64,000 nucleotides of DNA from Nostoc sp. 'Peltigera membranacea cyanobiont' N6 (lineage in GTDB: Bacteria > Cyanobacteriota > Cyanobacteriia > Cyanobacteriales > Nostocaceae): positions 7,966,501 through 8,030,500 of the forward strand of contig NZ_CP026681.1 in the NCBI RefSeq assembly GCF_002949735.1. The letters run 5' to 3'. The first letter of the stretch is position 1. Each line of letters begins with the position of its first letter. This document shows, in pieces, positions 10,001 to 19,200 of the stretch. A program made the position numbers and the translations under genes. A model generated the notes under the pieces. It searched no databases and was not told the DNA's origin. It saw nothing but the letters and a program-made list of their open reading frames with translations.

Positions 10001-12959
10001 GTTTCAGGTAATGTTTGCCTTTCACAATACCCCAAAAGAACTCTGGGAACTTCCGGGATTGACCATTACCCCTCTAGAAGTTCATAACGGCGCTGCCAAG
10101 TTTGAGCTTACCCTCGATTTGACAGAAACTTCAGTGGGGATCAAAGGTGGAATTGAATACAACACAGATTTATTCGATGCAACAACGATCGCTCGAATGC
10201 TAGGGCATTTCCAAACCTTACTTGAGGGGATCGTCGCTAACCCAGAACAGCATATTTGCGATTTACCTCTGTTAACAGCGCCCGAACAGCATCAGCTACT
10301 AGTCGGGTGGAATAATACTCAAATTGACTATGATTTATCTCAATGTCTACATCAGTTATTTGAAGCGCAGGTAGAGAAAACACCAGATGCGATCGCTGTC
10401 AAATTTGCAGACAAGCACTTTACCTATGGCGAGCTAAATAATCGCGCCAATCAACTAGCACACTACTTGCAAACTTGTGGAGTCCAGCCCAATGGACTCG
10501 TAGCCATTTGTATTGAGCGTTCCTTAGAAATGGTAGTTGGACTGTTAGGGATTCTGAAAGCTGGTGGTGCTTATGTACCTATCGATCCCGAATATCCTCA
10601 AGAGCGGATTGCATATATGCTAGGCGATTGTCAAGCCCCAGTGCTATTAACCCAAAGGGATTTAGTCGATGGTCTCCCTACAAGTAGCCAAAAAGTTTGT
10701 CTAGATACTGACTGGGAAATGATTTCCCAACAAAGGAGTCACAATCCCAATTCAAGGGTCAAGCCTCTGGATTTAGCTTATGTAATTTACACCTCTGGTT
10801 CCACCGGGAAACCAAAGGGCGCGATGAATAGCCATCAGGGAATTTGTAATCGCTTACTGTGGATGCAAGATGCTTATAAGTTAACTGGAATCGATCGGGT
10901 TCTTCAGAAAACGCCTTTTAGTTTCGACGTTTCAGTTTGGGAGTTTTTCTGGCCGCTATTGACAGGGGCACGTTTAGTGATGGCTCAACCAGGCGGACAG
11001 CGAGATGCGACTTACCTAGTCAACACCATCATCCAAGAGGAAATTACAACACTGCACTTTGTCCCCTCGATGTTGCAGATATTTCTAGAAACCAAAGGGC
11101 TAGAACGTTGTCAGCCTTTAAAACGGGTATTTTGTAGTGGAGAAGCCTTACCTGTTGAACTCCAAGAGCGGTTTTTTGACCGGATGGAATGCGAACTACA
11201 CAACCTCTATGGCCCTACCGAAGCAGCAATTGATGTCACATTTTGGCAGTGTCAAAGCGAGAGTAACTTAAAAAGTGTACCAATTGGCAGAGCGATCGCT
11301 AACACTCAACTTTATATTCTCGACTCCCATCTGCAAGCAGTTCCCTTGGGTGCAAACGGCGAACTTTATATTGGTGGTATTGGAGTTGCGAAAGGCTATC
11401 TCAACCGTCCCGACTTAACAGCCGAGCGATTTATATCCCATCCTTTTAAGGAAGGCGAAAAACTTTATAAAACTGGAGATTTAGTTCGCTATCTTCCCGA
11501 TGGAAATATTGAATACATCGGTAGAATCGATCATCAGGTAAAAATTCGTGGTTTCCGCATTGAACTTGGAGAAATTGAAGCTTTAATAGCGCAACATCCC
11601 AGCATACAGCAAACTGTCGTTACAGCTAAAGTTGATAATCCAGAAAACCAGCGATTAGTTGCCTACGTTGTTCCTCACCCAGAACAAACACTAAACACAG
11701 ACGAACTGCGTCAGTTCCTCAAACAGCAACTGCCAGAATATATGGTGCCTAGTGCTTTCGTTTTACTAGACACCCTACCCCTAACCCCCAACGGCAAAAT
11801 CGACCGCCGCGCTTTACCAGCACCAGACTCAACAAGGCTTGATTTAGAAAAAACATATCTTGCTCCCCGCGATCCATTAGAATTGCAACTAACCAAAATT
11901 TGGGAACAAATTTTAGATGTCCAGCCCATCGGTGTCAGAGATAACTTCTTTGAGTTAGGAGGACACTCGATATTAGCAGTAAAACTGTTTTGGCAAATTG
12001 AGAAGACATTTAATAAAAATCTGCCTCTTGCCATTCTGTTTCAGTCCGGGACTATAGAGGCTCTAGCCAAAATAATCTCTCAAGAAGAAGGTGTGGTAAC
12101 AAACAAGGCTTTAGTAAATACCTTAAATGAATCAAAATCTAGCTGGTCATCCCTGGTAGAAATTCAAGCCAACGGTTCCAAGCCTCCTTTTTTCTGCATT
12201 CACGGACTGGGCGGAGAAGTTTTGTGTTTTCGTGAATTAGCGCTGTATCTAGGTTCAGATCGACCATTCTACGGACTACAGCCACAAGGACTAGATGAAA
12301 AACACCCTTTCCATAGGCGGGTTGAAGATATGGCAGCCCATTATATTCAAGAAATTCAGACCCTTCAGCCTAATGGTCCTTATTTTCTGGGAGGTTATTC
12401 TTTTGGAGGTGTAGTTGCTTTTGAGATGGCTCGGCAACTCCAAGAGCAAGGCAAACAAGTTGGTATTCTAGTTATGCTTGATACCTGTCTTCCAGGTTAT
12501 AGTTGGCGAGCGCCATTTACCAAGCGACTTTTTTTGCATTTAAATAACATAGTTCAACAAGGGCCTATTTACCTTTTGCAACAGGTTATAAAATGGAGCT
12601 ATTGGCGCAAGCAACATCTCCAAAATAGATATAAGCGTTACTTAGAAAACGCACTTTATTTACCTCAAACTGACAAGCACTTAAAGATTATAGATACTAA
12701 CATTCAAGCCATGAGTGAATATGTCCTTTCACCTTACCTGGGTCGGGCTATTCTCTTGCGGACAGAAGATCGATATCGGGACGAAGCTGTAGGCACACAA
12801 TACGATCCTCAATTCGGCTGGAGCAACTTAGTGCTGGGGGGATTAGATGTCCATTACATTCCCGGATCTCATCTTGAGATGCTTAAGGAACCCCATGTAC
12901 AAGTGTTAGCCGAAACATTGAGAAATTGCTTAACTCAGGCGCAGTCTCCAGAAAATTAA
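7041..12959 (+). CDS. Two-module nonribosomal peptide synthetase (A-T-C-A-T-TE)
   Basis: A 1972-residue NRPS. A1 (about 40-540) has YTSGSTGQPKG, YGPTEAS, GYLNRPELT, YKTGDLARF and NGKIDRRAL. T1 follows, with its phosphopantetheine serine at 589 (LGGHSLL). The C domain (about 650-1085) has the HHxxxDG motif at 775-781 (HHIASDG). A2 carries YTSGSTGKPKG from residue 1250. T2 has serine 1643, and a C-terminal thioesterase has GYSFGG with nucleophile Ser1787. Read against the GrsA Phe-activating pocket, A2 gives D-V-W-H-F-S-L-I-D-K, a serine-type code. A1 gives D-P-W-A-T-G-C-I-D-K, which I cannot assign. The product should be an X-Ser dipeptide or a derivative. The first 40 residues look like a C-to-A linker, suggesting an upstream C domain was lost. 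No MbtH-like protein or phosphopantetheinyl transferase is in the window. Confidence 0.95.
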   Translation: MQINSEISEYKQNTQLNSFTHIIGTQVLQEWKNTQAADRQDQCIHQIFEMQVERSPESIAVVFEDTQLTYQQLNKQANQLAHYLRALGVGPEVLVGICLERSLETIVGILGILKAGGAYVPLDPAYPPERLAFILEDTQTPVLLTQEKLVKNLPPHQAQVVCLDSDWQGNIQNSLENLVNETTADNLIYVIYTSGSTGQPKGVTIPHRGICNQLHWKQTTFGLTQADKVLLTISFSFDPSVWQIFWPLCFGGQLIVARPGGHQDTAYLVKVITEQQITVLALVPSILRVLLEEKGIENCRFIRHITCGGEALPTELIERFFAKLNLDNVLHNCYGPTEASIDSTFWTCQRGTNYTIAPIGRPITNAEIHILDENLQPVPVGESGELHIGGIGLARGYLNRPELTAEKFIFDPFSSEVGARIYKTGDLARFLPDGNIEFLGRIDYQVKIRGFRIELGEIEAILSQHPSLTQTLVIAREDVPGDKQLVAYIVAKPEQIPSQVELRRFLQGRLPEYMVPASFVFLDTLPLNPNGKIDRRALPAPHISDLGLSTNFVLPQNATEEVLASIWAKVLRLEQVGIHDNFFELGGHSLLATQVMSRVRQAFQREIPLQLLFENPTIATLAQAIAQNESQENDPQNQTIPQIGNRESVPLSFAQQRVWFLQQLQPDSRAYILSNAQRLRGKLNVSVLQQSLDAIVVHHEALRTNFITSLDGSPIQVICTPRPVELKIIEVKEEQVECLLSEEAQHLFNLESDLMLRATLLQIDQQEHILLLVMHHIASDGWSINIFWQQLAAVYEAFLSGKPSPLSKLPIQYSDFAVWQHQWLSGEKLSSQINYWKTQLAGANTVLELPTDRLRPPVQTYQGAVQSLILPQYLSVSLKEFSHQQGVTLFMTLLAAFGTVLHRYTGQEDILIGSPIAGRNQVETEELIGFFVNTLAIRTNLADNPSFRQLLSQVREVTLGAYAHQDLPFEKLVEELQPERDMSHSPLFQVMFAFHNTPKELWELPGLTITPLEVHNGAAKFELTLDLTETSVGIKGGIEYNTDLFDATTIARMLGHFQTLLEGIVANPEQHICDLPLLTAPEQHQLLVGWNNTQIDYDLSQCLHQLFEAQVEKTPDAIAVKFADKHFTYGELNNRANQLAHYLQTCGVQPNGLVAICIERSLEMVVGLLGILKAGGAYVPIDPEYPQERIAYMLGDCQAPVLLTQRDLVDGLPTSSQKVCLDTDWEMISQQRSHNPNSRVKPLDLAYVIYTSGSTGKPKGAMNSHQGICNRLLWMQDAYKLTGIDRVLQKTPFSFDVSVWEFFWPLLTGARLVMAQPGGQRDATYLVNTIIQEEITTLHFVPSMLQIFLETKGLERCQPLKRVFCSGEALPVELQERFFDRMECELHNLYGPTEAAIDVTFWQCQSESNLKSVPIGRAIANTQLYILDSHLQAVPLGANGELYIGGIGVAKGYLNRPDLTAERFISHPFKEGEKLYKTGDLVRYLPDGNIEYIGRIDHQVKIRGFRIELGEIEALIAQHPSIQQTVVTAKVDNPENQRLVAYVVPHPEQTLNTDELRQFLKQQLPEYMVPSAFVLLDTLPLTPNGKIDRRALPAPDSTRLDLEKTYLAPRDPLELQLTKIWEQILDVQPIGVRDNFFELGGHSILAVKLFWQIEKTFNKNLPLAILFQSGTIEALAKIISQEEGVVTNKALVNTLNESKSSWSSLVEIQANGSKPPFFCIHGLGGEVLCFRELALYLGSDRPFYGLQPQGLDEKHPFHRRVEDMAAHYIQEIQTLQPNGPYFLGGYSFGGVVAFEMARQLQEQGKQVGILVMLDTCLPGYSWRAPFTKRLFLHLNNIVQQGPIYLLQQVIKWSYWRKQHLQNRYKRYLENALYLPQTDKHLKIIDTNIQAMSEYVLSPYLGRAILLRTEDRYRDEAVGTQYDPQFGWSNLVLGGLDVHYIPGSHLEMLKEPHVQVLAETLRNCLTQAQSPEN

Positions 12960-13262
12960 TTTGAATTCCCTCAGTTCACTTTCACACAACTCAGCATTGC
13001 TGGGTCGTTTTGTCGTTTCTTAGTCTAAAAATCAATTGGGAGAATAATCGAAAAACCCTTGCTAGTGGCAACTAGGATAAGATAATTATTATGTGGAACT
13101 GGAATCATGGTCGTAGTCCAATAACCAAAAGACCTGACCGATTTAATATGCGATGAATCTTGCAGATGTTACAAATTGAACAGAGGTAGTTATTGTGGCA
13201 CTGTAGGCTTGAATGACTGTAATTTTGAGATTTTAAGTTGGTAAGCAATCCACAATCTACTG
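12960..13262. other. Intergenic region between NRPS and aldo/keto reductase genes
   Basis: 303 bp on the same strand as both flanking genes. I see no gene, no strong terminator hairpin and no recognisable promoter box. It is unclear whether the reductase is co-transcribed with the NRPS. Confidence 0.5.
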
Positions 13263-14444
13263 ATGCTATATAGACGATTTGGACGCACAGAATTACAAAT
13301 GCCAGTGTTTTCCTGCGGTGGCATGAGATATCAGTTCAAATGGGAAGATGTTCCCAATAATGAAATTCCTGCTGATAGTCAGGCGAATCTGGAAGCGACG
13401 ATTAGAAGGGCAGTCGAGGTTGGAATTAATCATATTGAAACTGCTCGTGGCTATGGGACTTCTGAAATGCAATTGGGAAGGATTTTACCCCAATTTCCCC
13501 GTGAAAAGTTAATTGTTCAGACCAAAATCAGCCCAAAGGAAGATGCGAAAGAATTCCGCGAAACATTTGAAAAATCATTACAAAATCTCCAGCTAGATTA
13601 TGTTGACCTTTTAGGGTTGCACGGGATCAACCATACTGAGTCATTAGACTATAGCATTCATCCCGGTGGCTGTTTAGAAGTAGCCCAGCAATTGCAAGCA
13701 GAGGGAAAAGTTAGATTTATTGGCTTTTCTACCCACGGATCGACAGATATAATTGTGCAAACAATTAATACCAATCTATTTGATTACGTGAACCTGCACT
13801 GGTACTACATTAATCAATGGAATTGGGCAGCAATTGAAGCAGCTAAACGCCACGATATGGGGGTGTTTATTATTAGTCCATCTAATAAAGGAGGTTTGTT
13901 ATATGAACCTCCAGAAAAATTAGTGAATCTTTGCGCCCCATTGAGTCCAATGGTGTTTAATGATTTGTTTTGTTTGAGTCATCAAGAAGTGCATACTCTG
14001 AGTGTAGGAGCAGCAAAACCAGAAGATTTTGATGAACACCTGAAGACTTTAGAGTTAGTAGATCGGGCATCAGAAATTTTGCCGCCAATTTTAACAAGGT
14101 TGGAGTCAGAAGCGATCGATACTTTGGGAGAAAATTGGGTAAAATCCTGGGAAACAAATTTACCGACTTTTGACGAAACCCCCGGCGAGGTAAATATTCG
14201 GGTGATTTTGTGGCTGCGAAATTTAGCGATCGCTTACGATCTAGTGGATTATGCAAAAATGCGCTACAACTTGCTTGGTAATGGCGGTCATTGGTTTCCT
14301 GGTAATAAAGCCGATCGGCTGGACGAATTAAACTTGCAGCAATGTCTCGCCTACAATCCCCACGCGGACAAAATCCCGCAATTTCTGGAGCAAGCGCATC
14401 AGATGTTAGCAGGTGAGGAGGTCAAACGTCTATCTAAGACTTGA
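13263..14444 (+). CDS. Aldo/keto reductase
   Basis: A 393-residue protein opening with MLYRRFGRTELQMPVFSCGG, the usual start of the AKR (TIM-barrel) family. The core includes HIETARGYGTSEMQLG, KISPKEDAKEFRETFEKSL, LDYVDLLGLHG and GKVRFIGFSTHG, which cover the catalytic Asp/Tyr/Lys/His region. It should be an NADPH-dependent oxidoreductase acting on aldehydes or ketones. It is as long as the AKR subgroup with a C-terminal 4Fe-4S domain, but only a single Cys (LNLQQCLAY) is visible there, so no cluster is expected. It follows the NRPS by 303 bp. A role in tailoring that peptide is possible but unproven. Confidence 0.88.
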   Translation: MLYRRFGRTELQMPVFSCGGMRYQFKWEDVPNNEIPADSQANLEATIRRAVEVGINHIETARGYGTSEMQLGRILPQFPREKLIVQTKISPKEDAKEFRETFEKSLQNLQLDYVDLLGLHGINHTESLDYSIHPGGCLEVAQQLQAEGKVRFIGFSTHGSTDIIVQTINTNLFDYVNLHWYYINQWNWAAIEAAKRHDMGVFIISPSNKGGLLYEPPEKLVNLCAPLSPMVFNDLFCLSHQEVHTLSVGAAKPEDFDEHLKTLELVDRASEILPPILTRLESEAIDTLGENWVKSWETNLPTFDETPGEVNIRVILWLRNLAIAYDLVDYAKMRYNLLGNGGHWFPGNKADRLDELNLQQCLAYNPHADKIPQFLEQAHQMLAGEEVKRLSKT

Positions 14445-14500
14445 TGAATTGGGGATTGGGGATTGGGAATTGGGCAAGAAATAACTCCAAACTCCTTTAC

Positions 14501-14520
14501 AGACGCGATTAATCGCGTCT
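14501..14520. repeat. Perfect 20-bp palindrome of the AGACGCGATT family
   Basis: AGACGCGATT followed directly by its reverse complement. Related copies occur in this window at 50932-50951 (one mismatch) and within the long inverted repeat at 59575-59637. It lies in a 228-bp spacer that also holds G-rich GGGATT units (14451-14475) and a CCCTGCT tandem array (about 14600-14637). The flanking genes are convergent, so this spacer may also end transcription. Confidence 0.8.
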
Positions 14521-14672
14521 CTCCAAACTCCTCAACGATCGCTAGGGGACTTCCAATAAATAAATTATCCAATTTCAGGCTCATCAAAACGGCTTTCTCT
14601 CCCCCTGCTCCCTGCTCCCTGCTCCCTGCCCCTGCCCTCAAAGCGACGGGATATTTTTTTATTGGGAAGTCC

Positions 14673-16010
14673 CTAGTCAGATTTTTTCGTATCTTTCGTA
14701 TCTGCTGATTTAGCTGCCTTCGGTACGACTAGCACCTTATCAACGCGGTTCCCATCCATATCCATCACTTCAATTCGCATACTTTGCCATTCAAAATGAT
14801 CTGCTGCGGCAGGAATACGCCCTAAATGGGTGATCACAAAACCGCCCAAGGTTTGATAACTGCCGCGTTCCTCGGATTCCCACTGTTCCATACCGAAAAG
14901 TTCTAAAAACTCCTCTACAGGCAACATCCCATCCAAAAGCCAGGAACCATCTTCGCGTTGCACAGCTTGAGGTTGATCCTGTCCATCTGTTGAAGGAACA
15001 TCACCCACGATTTCACTCATAATGTCGTTGAGTGTAACTAGTCCCTGAATTACGCCGTATTCATCCACTACTAGCGCCATGTGAGTGATGGTTTGCTTGA
15101 ACAATTCTAAAACTTTCAAACCACGCGTGCTTTCTGGCACGAATACGGGCTGTCGCAATCCCACTGTCAAGTCTAGCGGTTCTCCTCGGAAACTCCTGGC
15201 TAATAAATCGGTGACGGGGATCACACCCAGCACATTATCAAGTCCCGCCTGACAAACTGGATATCGAGAATAGGCACTATCAACCATTTTTTGGCGATTT
15301 TCTTCGGGAGAGTCGTCTAAGTCTAACCAGACAATATCGGGACGAGGTGTCATTAAGTAGCTGACGGGGCGATCGCCTAAACGAAAAACTCGCTCCACCA
15401 TATCCTGTTCAGCTTCCTCAAAGGTTCCCGCCTCAGTGCCTTGCTCAATTAAGATTTTAATTTCTTCTTCGGTAACTTGCGGCTCGGTAGAAGCTGTAAT
15501 TCCCAGCACTCGCAAGATCAAATCTGTAGAAGCGCTTAATAGAAAGACTACTGGAGAAGCAATCGCTGCCAAGGCTTGCATAGGAATAGCTACAATCGAG
15601 GCAATCCTTTCTGGATTATTTAATGCCAGACGTTTTGGTACCAATTCGCCAACAATTAGTGAGAAATAGGTAATCAGCAAAACCACTATTCCGAAGGAGA
15701 GCGGTTCACTATAAGGTGCTAACAAAGGCACAAGTTTTACATAGACTGCCAAACGACTGGCAATTGTTGCTCCTCCAAAAGCACCAGTCAGGATACCGAT
15801 TAGGGAAATACCTACTTGAACGGTTGACAGGAAATGATTTGGAGACTCAGCGAGTTTCAATGCTACCCTTGCCTTGGCATCTCCTTGATTGGCAAGCTGT
15901 TGTAGCCTGACTTTCCGGGCTGAGACAATCGCCATCTCAGACATAGAAAACACGCCGTTGGCAATAATTAGCACCAAAATGATTAAAATTTCAAAAGTGA
16001 TGGGGGACAT
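14673..16010 (-). CDS. Hemolysin-C/CorC-type membrane protein (DUF21-CBS-CBS-CorC_HlyC)
   Basis: A 445-residue protein with an N-terminal DUF21 membrane domain (residues about 1-190, starting ITFEILIILVLIIANGVFSMSEMA). Two CBS domains follow (about 210-335: SYLMTPRPDIVWLD, ALVVDEYGVIQGLVTLNDIMSEIVGD). A C-terminal CorC_HlyC domain runs from about 350 (DGSWLLDGMLPVEEFLELFG). Family members are linked to Mg2+/Co2+ efflux or ion homeostasis, despite the old hemolysin name. The gene is divergent from mfd, with 240 bp between them. Confidence 0.9.
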   Translation of the reverse strand: MSPITFEILIILVLIIANGVFSMSEMAIVSARKVRLQQLANQGDAKARVALKLAESPNHFLSTVQVGISLIGILTGAFGGATIASRLAVYVKLVPLLAPYSEPLSFGIVVLLITYFSLIVGELVPKRLALNNPERIASIVAIPMQALAAIASPVVFLLSASTDLILRVLGITASTEPQVTEEEIKILIEQGTEAGTFEEAEQDMVERVFRLGDRPVSYLMTPRPDIVWLDLDDSPEENRQKMVDSAYSRYPVCQAGLDNVLGVIPVTDLLARSFRGEPLDLTVGLRQPVFVPESTRGLKVLELFKQTITHMALVVDEYGVIQGLVTLNDIMSEIVGDVPSTDGQDQPQAVQREDGSWLLDGMLPVEEFLELFGMEQWESEERGSYQTLGGFVITHLGRIPAAADHFEWQSMRIEVMDMDGNRVDKVLVVPKAAKSADTKDTKKSD

Positions 16011-16250
16011 GTTTAAAATTGCCGCTTCTCAGAGCGAATGTAGCTCAATACCTAGTATCTAGTATTAAAGGTGCTTCTATAAATGCTTTGACTGTACACA
16101 AAGTAGTAGTTATAGTTCTTAAGTCTATTAGTTGCAGTGCATTATGCTTCCACCGAAATAAGAAGAAGGCTGTCAACACTTTTAAAATAGTTGACATAAA
16201 CTGCCTCAAGATTTTCTGGCTCACAAAGACTCCCACCGCTAGTAGTACTT

Positions 16251-19200
16251 ATGTCATTTTCTTCTATTGTGCGTGCCTTAGCGCGATCGCCGCTCACCAC
16301 TGAATTTATTTCTAAGCTAAACCGACAACAAGAATTGCGGTTAAATGGCATTTCTCGATTGCCGAAGGGTTTGGTAGCTTCAGCATTGGCGCAGGCTCAG
16401 GGTAAGGATTTGTTTGTGGTTTGCGCCACCCTGGAAGAAGCTGGACGCGTTTACGCACAATTAGAGGCGATGGGATGGCAAACCGTACATTTTTACCCCA
16501 CCTCCGAGGCTTCTCCCTACGAACCTTTTGACCCAGAAACTGAGATGAGTTGGGGACAAATGCAGGTATTGGCGGATTTGGTAATTGGGGGTTGGGGACT
16601 GGGGACTGGGGACTGGGGACTGGGGGGACAAGGGGGAATTATTGAAAAAGTTACTCCCTTGTCTGTTCCCAATCCCCATCGCCCCTTATCCCCAGAGGGG
16701 GCCCCGAGTTCCCCAATCCCTAATCCCCAATCCCCAATCCCCAGTACCGGAGCGAAGCGACCTTTGGCAATTGTGGCTACTCAAGGGGCGCTGCAACCAC
16801 ATTTACCACCACCAGAAGCTTTTGGGCAATTCTGTCTTACTCTGAAGCGAGGGATGGAATTAGATTTGAATGTCTTCAGTGAGAAAATAACTATTCTGGG
16901 GTACGAACGAGTCCCTCTGGTGGAAATGGAAGGACAATGGAGCCGACGGGGTGATATTGTTGATGTGTTCCCAGTTTCATCTGAGTTTCCAGTCCGGCTA
17001 GAATGGTTTGGCGATGAAATCGAGCAAATACGTGAATTTGACCCTGCAACACAACGTTCCGCTCAGGGTAAAGTTGAGCAGTTAATTCTTACCCCCACTA
17101 GCTTTGCTCCCATTGTGATGGCAGCACTTAAGAATAATTCTGAGTTAGCAGTTATGAGTTATAAGTTAAATTCTGACTCAGAACTTAGCACTGAGAACTC
17201 ATCACTGTTGGAAGGTAGTCGTCGCTTTTTGGGGTTGGCTTTCGAGCAACCAGCATCTTTGCTAAATTATTTATCAGAAAATACCTTGATTGCTATTGAT
17301 GAGCCAGAACAGTGCCATGCTCATAGCGATCGCTGGGTAGAAAATGCTGAAGAACAATGGAGACTAGGGACTGGGGAAGAATCTAACCAAGTACCAAAAA
17401 TTCATCGGTCTTTTGATGAGTGTTTGGCTGATATTGCCAAATTTAAAACACTATATTTATCGGAACTGTCAGAGGAAAATAGCGGGATCAATCTTTCTAG
17501 CCGATCGCTTCCAGTTACGCCGCACCAGTTTGCGAAACTAGCTGAAACTATCCGCCAAGAACGCGATCGCAATTTCTCGATCTGGCTGCTTTCTGCTCAA
17601 CCTTCGCGTTCTGTCTCGCTGTTGCAAGAACATGATTGTCCGGCTCAGTTTATCCCCAATCCCCGCGACTACCAAGCAATCGATAAGCTGCAAATTAACC
17701 ATATTCCCATAGCTCTAAAATATTCTGGTCTTGCGGAACTAGAAGGTTTTATTCTGCCGACATACCGAATAGTAATCGTCACAGATCGGGAATTTTTTGG
17801 CCAGCATTCTTTGGCGACTCCTGGCTATATCCGCAAGCGCCACAAAGCTACTTCTAAACAAGTCGATCCCAATAAACTGCGTCCAGGCGATTATGTGGTT
17901 CACAGAAATCATGGTGTTGGTAAATTTGTCAAGCTGGAAAGTTTGACAATTAATAATGAAATCCGTGATTATTTAGTGGTGCAGTATGCTGATGGGTTAT
18001 TAAGAGTTGTCGCCGATCAAGTGGGTGCTTTGTCTCGGTTCCGCGCCGGAGGTGATAAAGCACCGGAACTCAACCGGATGACCGGTAAAGCTTGGGAAAA
18101 TACCAAGAATAAAGTCCGCAAAGCCATCAAAAAATTGGCGGTGGACTTGTTGAAACTGTATGCAGCGCGATCGCAACAACAAGGTTTTAGCTTTCCCAGT
18201 GATATGCCTTGGCAGGAAGAATTGGAAGATTCTTTCCCCTACCAACCCACAACGGATCAACTCAAAGCTGTTCAAGATGTGAAACGCGACATGGAAAGCG
18301 ATCGCCCAATGGATCGCTTAGTTTGTGGCGATGTCGGTTTCGGAAAGACGGAAGTGGCGATTCGTGCTATTTTCAAAGCAGTCACCGCCGGTAAACAAGT
18401 GGCACTCCTTGCGCCAACGACGATTTTAACACAGCAGCATTACCATACACTCAAAGAACGTTTTGCACCCTATCCCGTAAATGTCGGTTTGCTCAACCGT
18501 TTTCGTTCGGCTGAAGAACGCCGCGATATTCAAAAGCGATTAGCAACGGGTGAACTAGATGTAGTTGTTGGTACACAGCAACTTTTGGGTAAAGGTGTGA
18601 TGTTCCGGGATTTAGGACTGTTGGTGGTGGATGAAGAACAACGGTTTGGGGTAAACCAGAAAGAGAAAATTAAAAGCTTGAAAACTCAAGTTGACGTGCT
18701 TACCCTCTCCGCGACTCCCATTCCCCGGACTTTGTATATGTCTTTGTCGGGAATTCGGGAAATGAGTTTGATTACCACACCACCCCCAACTAGACGAGCG
18801 ATTAAAACCCATCTTTCACCGATAAATTCTGAAAGTATCCGCAGTGCAATTCGTCAAGAATTAGACAGAGGCGGGCAGGTTTTTTATGTAGTTCCACGAG
18901 TAGATGGCATTGAGGAGACAACAGCCAATTTACGAGAAGTGATACCGGGCGCTAGGTTTGCGATCGCTCACGGTCAAATGGATGAAAGCGAGTTAGAATC
19001 AACCATGCTCACCTTCAGTAATGGTGATGCAGATATCCTTGTTTGTACGACAATTATTGAATCTGGCTTAGATATTCCGCGAGTCAACACGATTTTGATT
19101 GAAGATGCTCACCGCTTTGGATTAGCACAGCTTTACCAGTTACGCGGTCGTGTGGGACGTGCAGGTATCCAAGCTCATGCTTGGTTATTTTATCCGAAGC

